From Motiliproteus sp965230185 (GTDB lineage: Bacteria; Pseudomonadota; Gammaproteobacteria; Pseudomonadales; Balneatricaceae), in NCBI GenBank assembly GCA_965230185.1, contig OZ245995.1:5270001-5334000 (forward strand): 64,000 nucleotides of DNA. Direction: 5' to 3'. This document shows, in pieces, positions 59,039 to 64,000 of the stretch (position 1 is the stretch's first letter; every line of letters begins with the position of its first letter). The translations under genes and the position numbers were made by a program. Under the pieces are notes generated by a model that saw only the letters and a list, made by a program, of their open reading frames with translations, was not told the DNA's origin and made no database searches.

Positions 59039-60202
59039 ATGAGTGTATTGAAAATGACTGAACTGGATCTGAGCGGAAAGCGCGTTCTGATCCGTGAAGA
59101 CCTCAACGTTCCTGTCAAAGAGGGCAGGGTAAGCAGCGATGTCCGCATTCGTGCGGCGCTGCCGACCATCGAACATGCCCTTAACGCCGGTGCCAGGGTG
59201 ATGGTGATGTCCCACCTGGGCCGTCCTGTCGAAGGCGAATATGAAGAAGCCTATTCACTGGCTCCGGTCGCCAGCCATCTGGCGGAGCTGCTCGGACGCG
59301 AAGTACCGCTGCAGAAGGACTGGCTGAACGGCGTGGAAGTCGCCGAGGGCCAGCTGGTGCTGCTGGAAAACGTCCGTTTCAACAAAGGCGAAAAGAAGAA
59401 TAACGATGAGCTGGCACAGCAGATGGCGGCGCTCTGCGACATCTATGTGATGGACGCTTTCGGTACCGCTCACCGTGCCCAGGCCTCCACTCACGGCGTG
59501 GCGAAGTACGCTCCGGTGGCCTGTGCCGGCCCGCTGCTGGCCAACGAGCTGGACGCCCTGGCCCGGGCGCTGGATAAGCCGGAAAGCCCGATGGCGGCGA
59601 TCGTCGGCGGCTCCAAAGTATCCACCAAACTGACGGTTCTGGAAGCCTTGTCCGATAAAGTGGATCAGCTGATTGTCGGCGGCGGCATCGCCAACACCTT
59701 CCTGGCCGCAGCCGGCCACCCGGTTGGAAAATCACTGTATGAAAAAGACCTGATCGATCAGGCGAAGCAGCTGATGGAAAAGACTCTGATCCCACTGCCC
59801 ACCGACGTTGTTGTCGCCACCGAGTTTTCTGAAGCGGCAGAGGCGGTAATCAAACCGGTGACCGAAGTAAAGGATGACGAAATGATCCTGGATATCGGTC
59901 CGGAGTCCGCCGCCCGTCTGGCGGAAATGCTGCAGGCGGCCAACACCATTATCTGGAACGGCCCGGTCGGCGTTTTCGAGTTCGATCAGTTCGGTGAAGG
60001 CACCCGCACCCTGTCACTGGCGATCGCCGGCAGCGATGGTTTCTCCATTGCCGGCGGCGGCGACACCCTGGCAGCGGTGGATAAGTACCAGATCGCCGAT
60101 CAGATCTCCTACATTTCCACCGGCGGCGGCGCTTTCCTGGAGTTTGTCGAGGGCAAGAAACTGCCCGCCGTTGAAATTCTCGAAGCGCGGGCTCAGGGCT
60201 GA
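59039..60202 (+). CDS. pgk: Phosphoglycerate kinase
   Basis: 387 aa. RVLIREDLNVPVKEGRVSSD, VMSHLGRPVEGEYEE, LENVRFNKGEKKNND, AIVGGSKVSTKLTVLE, WNGPVGVFEFDQF and the nucleotide loop GGGDTLAAVDKY are all present. Length and signatures match the bacterial enzyme. It converts 1,3-bisphosphoglycerate and ADP reversibly in glycolysis. 59 bases before fba. Confidence 0.97.
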   Translation: MSVLKMTELDLSGKRVLIREDLNVPVKEGRVSSDVRIRAALPTIEHALNAGARVMVMSHLGRPVEGEYEEAYSLAPVASHLAELLGREVPLQKDWLNGVEVAEGQLVLLENVRFNKGEKKNNDELAQQMAALCDIYVMDAFGTAHRAQASTHGVAKYAPVACAGPLLANELDALARALDKPESPMAAIVGGSKVSTKLTVLEALSDKVDQLIVGGGIANTFLAAAGHPVGKSLYEKDLIDQAKQLMEKTLIPLPTDVVVATEFSEAAEAVIKPVTEVKDDEMILDIGPESAARLAEMLQAANTIIWNGPVGVFEFDQFGEGTRTLSLAIAGSDGFSIAGGGDTLAAVDKYQIADQISYISTGGGAFLEFVEGKKLPAVEILEARAQG

Positions 60203-60261
60203 GACGGCCCGGCCCCGGGATTCCCAATAACAGTATCTTTGCATAACTAAGCGAGGCGAAT

Positions 60262-61296
60262 ATGGCTCTGATCAGCATGAGACAATTGCTGGACCACGCA
60301 GCGGAACACGGCTACGGCATTCCGGCGTTTAACGTCAACAATCTGGAACAGATGCGCGCAATTATGGAAGCGGCAGACCGGACCAACAGCCCGGTGATTG
60401 TTCAGGCCTCTGCCGGTGCCCGTAAATATGCGGGCTCGAACTTCCTCAAGCACATGATTCTGGCAGCGATCGAGGAATTCCCCCATATCCCGGTCTGCAT
60501 GCACCAGGATCACGGCACCTCTCCGGCCGTCTGCCAGCGCTCCATCCAGCTGGGCTTTTCCTCAGTCATGATGGACGGCTCACTGAGGGAAGATGGCAAG
60601 ACTCCCAGTGACTATGACTATAACGTCGACGTGACCCGTCGCACCGTCGACATGGCCCACGCCTGTGGCGTCTCCGTCGAAGGCGAGCTGGGCTGTCTGG
60701 GATCACTGGAAACCGGCCAGGCCGGCGAAGAGGACGGCATCGGTGCCGAAGGCACCCTGTCTCACGATCAGATGCTGACCGATCCGGACGAAGCGGCAGA
60801 TTTTGTCGAGCGCACCGGCGTTGACGCCCTGGCTATCGCCTGCGGCACCAGCCATGGCGCCTACAAGTTCACTCGTCCGCCCACCGGCGACGTGCTGTCC
60901 ATCGACACCATAAAGAAGATCCACGCCCGCATTCCCAACACCCACCTGGTTATGCACGGTTCCTCCTCGGTTCCTCAGGAGTGGCTGGCTGTAATCAACG
61001 AGTTTGGTGGTGCCATTCCGGAGACCTATGGGGTGCCGGTCGAGCAGATTGTGGAAGGCATTAAGCATGGTGTCCGCAAGGTGAATATCGATACCGACCT
61101 GCGACTGGCGTCTACCGGTGCCATCCGCCGCTTTATGGCTCATAATCAGGCGGAATTCGATCCGCGTAAATATCTGAAGGAAACCATGACGGCGATGTCC
61201 GATATCTGCATTGCCCGTTACGAAGCCTTCGGCACTGCCGGTCACGCCGACAAGATCAAGCCGATCTCACTGGAAGACATGGCCGAAAACTACTGA
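60262..61296 (+). CDS. fba: Class II fructose-bisphosphate aldolase
   Basis: 344 aa. Zinc-binding HQDHGTSPAVCQRSIQLGF, the aspartate-rich GELGCLGSLETGQAGEEDG, MHGSSSVPQEW and GVRKVNIDTDLRLA identify the class II type (Calvin-cycle subtype by similarity). It cleaves fructose-1,6-bisphosphate reversibly. Last gene of the group, followed by a good terminator. Confidence 0.96.
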   Translation: MALISMRQLLDHAAEHGYGIPAFNVNNLEQMRAIMEAADRTNSPVIVQASAGARKYAGSNFLKHMILAAIEEFPHIPVCMHQDHGTSPAVCQRSIQLGFSSVMMDGSLREDGKTPSDYDYNVDVTRRTVDMAHACGVSVEGELGCLGSLETGQAGEEDGIGAEGTLSHDQMLTDPDEAADFVERTGVDALAIACGTSHGAYKFTRPPTGDVLSIDTIKKIHARIPNTHLVMHGSSSVPQEWLAVINEFGGAIPETYGVPVEQIVEGIKHGVRKVNIDTDLRLASTGAIRRFMAHNQAEFDPRKYLKETMTAMSDICIARYEAFGTAGHADKIKPISLEDMAENY

Positions 61297-61320
61297 TCCG
61301 GAAGCGGATCTGCTAGATTA

Positions 61321-61346
61321 AAAAGCGGCTTCATAGCCGCTTTTTT
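61321..61346 (+). terminator. Intrinsic terminator of the tkt-epd-pgk-fba group
   Basis: AAAAGCGGC pairs with GCCGCTTTT around TTCATA, ending in six T residues. Confidence 0.93.
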
Positions 61347-61429
61347 GTGCCTGCTCTGCCCTCATCCAGGCAGTCAGAGTATACGGTTCGAACCACAACC
61401 TGCCACCCGGAGGGTAACACACAGAGGCG

Positions 61430-62383
61430 ATGACCATTTTTGATGCGCGGGGTCTGATCGCAACACTACCGACCTTTCAGGCTGATTCCGATCCACCGTT
61501 GAACGGGGAAATGCAGGCGTTCTGCCACTACTATGGTATCGATTTCGACCCGGCAATTTGCCAGCAACAGCTGGGCTCCGTCAGGGTCGAGGGGTTTCAG
61601 ATCGCTATCCACCGTTTCCGCCCGCCATCAACCACCGGAACAGCGATGCTGCTGCATGGTTACCATGATCATCATGGGCTTTACGGCCACCTGATTCGCT
61701 ACCTGATTGATCGCGGGCTGACGGTTATCTGCTTCGACCTGCCCGGCCACGGTCTGTCATCCGGCGACCGCGGCAGCATCAGTGATTTCTGCCACTACCA
61801 GCAGGTCTTCACCGAGATATTCGAACGAACCCTGCAATCAGAGCCGGGCCCGTTACATCTTCTGGGCCAGAGCACCGGTGCCGCCATTATCAATCAGTTT
61901 CTGCTCAGCCGACGGCCGTCACTGGAGGGCCGTATCGTGCTGCTGGCGCCGCTGGTGCGACCGGCGCGCTGGCCTTTCGTCAGCACCGCCCACAGCCTGC
62001 TGAGACCACTGATCAAAGCGATACCACGCCAGTTCAGTCATAACAGTAACGACCCGGAATTTCTCCGTTTTATCAGTGAGCAGGATACTCTGCAGGGACG
62101 AACGATCACGGTTGAGTGGGTCGGAGCCATGAAGCGATGGATCAGCGAATTTATCCACCTGCCGGCTGCGGAACAGTACGCACCGCTGATTATTCAAGGC
62201 CAGCGGGACGAGACGGTGGACTGGCAGTACAACCTGACGGTCATGCAGGACAAATTTCCGGCCGCTGAAATACTGATGCTGGCGGACGCCCGCCACCACC
62301 TGGTCAACGAAACCGCTGAAATCCGACAGCGTTATCTGCAGTGGCTGGACCAGCAATGGCCACTCAGCCCTCAGGGCAGATAG
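61430..62383 (+). CDS. Alpha/beta hydrolase (monoacylglycerol lipase/lysophospholipase type)
   Basis: 317 aa. A short N-terminal extension precedes MLLHGYHDHHGLYGHLIRYL, FDLPGHGLSSGDRGSISDF and the nucleophile elbow LLGQSTGAA (Ser148). IQGQRDETVDWQYN carries the acid and ADARHHLVNE the histidine. The Hydrolase_4 family acts on acyl-glycerols or lysophospholipids; the substrate here is unknown. No signal peptide. Its 3' end overlaps the histidine kinase gene by 13 bases on the other strand. Confidence 0.88.
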   Translation: MTIFDARGLIATLPTFQADSDPPLNGEMQAFCHYYGIDFDPAICQQQLGSVRVEGFQIAIHRFRPPSTTGTAMLLHGYHDHHGLYGHLIRYLIDRGLTVICFDLPGHGLSSGDRGSISDFCHYQQVFTEIFERTLQSEPGPLHLLGQSTGAAIINQFLLSRRPSLEGRIVLLAPLVRPARWPFVSTAHSLLRPLIKAIPRQFSHNSNDPEFLRFISEQDTLQGRTITVEWVGAMKRWISEFIHLPAAEQYAPLIIQGQRDETVDWQYNLTVMQDKFPAAEILMLADARHHLVNETAEIRQRYLQWLDQQWPLSPQGR

Positions 62384-63654
62384 AGCGGTGTCTCAATAAC
62401 AAAATGGACGCCCTCTCCCACCGGACTGAGCAGTCGGATAGAGCCTCCCAATCGCTGGCTGATCAGGTTGTGGATAATCGGCATGCCGAGGCCGGTCCCG
62501 CCCTGCTCCCGATTAGTGGTATAGAAGGGCTCAAACAGACGCTCCCTGGACTCAGCGGACAGTCCCCGGCCATTGTCCCGGTACTCAAGCCGCAGACTCT
62601 GTTGCAGCTGTTCCACTACGATGGAAATCTCGCCGTCGCTCTGGAGATCAAATCCATGATTCAGCGAATTCATGATCAGATTCATCAGTATCTGACTGAA
62701 GTCGCCGGGATAGCTGTCCAGCGCAATCCGCTCATCACATTCGCAACTGACCTGGCAACGCGCACGCTTCAGGCGCGGTGACATCGCCGCCACGGTATCT
62801 TCCAGCATTTCCGAGAAACTGAAACGCCGCCGCTCCTCATTGGACTGATCTGCTGCCACCTGCTTAAAGCGGCCGACCAGATCAGCCCCCCGCTTGAGGT
62901 TGGTACTGAGCAGCTCAAAGCCGCTTTTCAGGGACTCCATATGGTGAAGAAAATCCTGCTTGTTCACCACCCCCGAATGTACCGACTCCAGCAGCTCGGT
63001 AACGGTATCATCCAGGCTGGATGCAGCCAGTACACAGTTCCCCAGCGGCGTATTAATCTCATGGGCAACCCCGGCGACCATACTCCCCAGCGCCGCCAGC
63101 TTTTCCGCCTGAATAAGTTGTTCCTGAGCCTGATGCACCTGCTCCAGACTCTGTTCCAGGTCGGCAGTGCGCTCGCGTACCCGCAACTCCAGCACCTGAT
63201 TAAGCTGAATGATCTCCTCCTGAGCCCGGGTCAGGTCCTCAACCTTATTGAGCAGCTTCTGATTGACCCGCTGATAGTCCCGATGAGTAACACCCAGAGA
63301 ACGCTCCCGCCGGTCCAGCAGTCGCTGGTAAACCGTCAGCCGGTCCTCGGTTTCCAGCAGCTGCTGCAGGGTTGAGAGCAGAGGACTGAGCCAGAACTGC
63401 AGCTGCGGCAATTGCGCTTCCGGCACCACCAGCTGCCAGAGCTGCTCATGAAGCGCCACGATCTGAGGCGCCGCCCCCGGACTGACCAGTACCCCCTTTA
63501 TTCGCTCCAGCTCGCTTGCATATTCGCGGACAATCTCCCCGGAGTCAGACGTCAGCAGTACCAGCGGTCCGGCCAGTAATAGCTTTCTGGAAGGCTCGGC
63601 CAGGCTGAAGCCAGCCGGTGGATTGGTCAGGGTAGTCAGGAACCGGAGCGTCAT
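62371..63654 (-). CDS. Cytoplasmic sensor histidine kinase paired with a FIST protein
   Basis: 427 aa. Residues 1-100 are an unassigned sensory region. A coiled coil (about 100-185) leads to HisKA with His198 in GVAHEINTPLGN, then HATPase with NLIMNSLNHGF (N box), DNGRGLSAESRERLFEPFYTT (G1/F) and GGTGLGMPIIHNL (G2). No membrane segment. Its ATG overlaps the FIST gene's stop (TGATG), so the FIST protein is probably its ligand sensor. No response regulator gene is in the visible part. Confidence 0.92.
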   Translation of the reverse strand: MTLRFLTTLTNPPAGFSLAEPSRKLLLAGPLVLLTSDSGEIVREYASELERIKGVLVSPGAAPQIVALHEQLWQLVVPEAQLPQLQFWLSPLLSTLQQLLETEDRLTVYQRLLDRRERSLGVTHRDYQRVNQKLLNKVEDLTRAQEEIIQLNQVLELRVRERTADLEQSLEQVHQAQEQLIQAEKLAALGSMVAGVAHEINTPLGNCVLAASSLDDTVTELLESVHSGVVNKQDFLHHMESLKSGFELLSTNLKRGADLVGRFKQVAADQSNEERRRFSFSEMLEDTVAAMSPRLKRARCQVSCECDERIALDSYPGDFSQILMNLIMNSLNHGFDLQSDGEISIVVEQLQQSLRLEYRDNGRGLSAESRERLFEPFYTTNREQGGTGLGMPIIHNLISQRLGGSIRLLSPVGEGVHFVIETPLYLP

Positions 63655-64000
63655 CAGCCAAGTAACAACAGCACATAGGTCATATTATGAAAGAGGTTCT
63701 CGCTGTAGCCGTCCTCAACCGACAGTGGCGCGATCTCCCCAAAAGAAGGAAAACCGGCCAGCGGCAGGTTCGCCAGCGGCCCCTCTGCCAGGATGGAGAC
63801 CTCCTGTTCGATCAGGTCGCCCAGTAGCCATTTCCGTCCGGCACAGCTGACGATCAGCGCGGCAGCCGGGTCAAACCGCTGTTTGCGGCAGTCTCCGGCG
63901 ATATTGTGGACTTCGGCAAGCAGGTCCTGCGGTTCAGCCAGACAGACCTGAACCTGCTCACCGGTATTGATGCCCCCGTAGAGACCGATCGAGCGGTCCG
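63654..64000 (-). CDS. FIST-domain sensor protein, C-terminal part, cut by the window edge
   Basis: About 115 residues are visible, read from the window edge to the TGA at 63656-63654. The stretch ALIVSCAGRKWLLGDLIEQE, then LAGFPSFGEIAPL and LFHNMTYVLLLLG, is the FIST_C domain, which is thought to bind small ligands. The gene is coupled to the histidine kinase by a one-base overlap; the start lies outside the window. Confidence 0.88.
   Translation of the reverse strand, partial: DRSIGLYGGINTGEQVQVCLAEPQDLLAEVHNIAGDCRKQRFDPAAALIVSCAGRKWLLGDLIEQEVSILAEGPLANLPLAGFPSFGEIAPLSVEDGYSENLFHNMTYVLLLLG

Noticed and set aside
1..64000. CRISPR arrays, complete insertion sequences, integrases, rRNA genes and replication origins
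   Set aside because: Looked for on both strands; no regularly spaced repeats, transposase or integrase frames or rRNA sequence were seen.

Overview
The window is one contiguous piece of a gammaproteobacterial chromosome. It is GC-rich except for an A/T-rich stretch at about 16.0-22.0 kb. Gene content and order (pilT-pilU, yggS-proC-yggT, rdgB-hemW, pyrR-pyrB-pyrC', ruvX-yqgE, tonB-gshB, metK, tkt-epd-pgk-fba) follow the Pseudomonas/Oceanospirillales pattern. A marine Oceanospirillales-type relative such as the Marinobacterium group is plausible; the genus cannot be fixed from the sequence alone.

Layout. 0-5 kb: the start of a solute-binding sensor protein, an Ada-AlkA fusion with ogt (alkylation repair), a GAF-GGDEF cyclase and two unknown small genes. 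5.2-15.6 kb: a ten-gene minus-strand operon. It runs from a coiled-coil exported protein through two very large TPR proteins, a small TPR lipoprotein, a 94-aa exported protein, ExbB, two ExbDs and an AgmX/PglI-type TonB-like protein to a Sel1-lytic transglycosylase. It looks like the proton-driven core of the Myxococcus Agl/Glt machinery and is the main candidate for a little-described system. 16.0-22.0 kb: an A/T-rich glycosylation cassette with GtrB- and GtrA-like proteins and a polytopic GT-C-like protein, plus a second GT2, an aldo/keto reductase and an FAD oxidoreductase. Its upstream side carries hairpins and duplicated fragments of tRNA-Arg(CCG), and an intact copy of that tRNA follows.

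22.9-35.5 kb: housekeeping and signalling genes: hydrolase, a cysteine-free thioredoxin-fold protein, a YebG-like protein, a Ysc84 protein, an EamA permease, Rep helicase, two EAL-containing c-di-GMP proteins, ComM and UbiK. 35.7-38.3 kb: glnK-amtB-glnK behind NtrC-like sites and a good sigma-54 promoter. 38.4-45.7 kb: hemW, rdgB, a DUF4426 gene, yggT, proC and yggS, then pilT and pilU (twitching motors). metW and metX, which lie here in Pseudomonas, are absent. 45.7-55.5 kb: a pyrimidine cluster with a pseudo-dihydroorotase, ruvX, yqgE, a response regulator, a DUF5610 gene, tonB, gshB, rsmE and metK. 55.9-61.3 kb: tkt, epd, pgk, fba. 61.4-64 kb: an alpha/beta hydrolase facing a histidine kinase that follows a FIST sensor gene.

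Taken together, the window is core metabolism with two envelope modules: the Agl/Glt-like operon and, directly upstream on the same strand, the Gtr-like surface glycan cassette. An unexplained structured intergenic region separates them. Start codons were chosen by Shine-Dalgarno spacing and family length, and alternatives are given where they matter.
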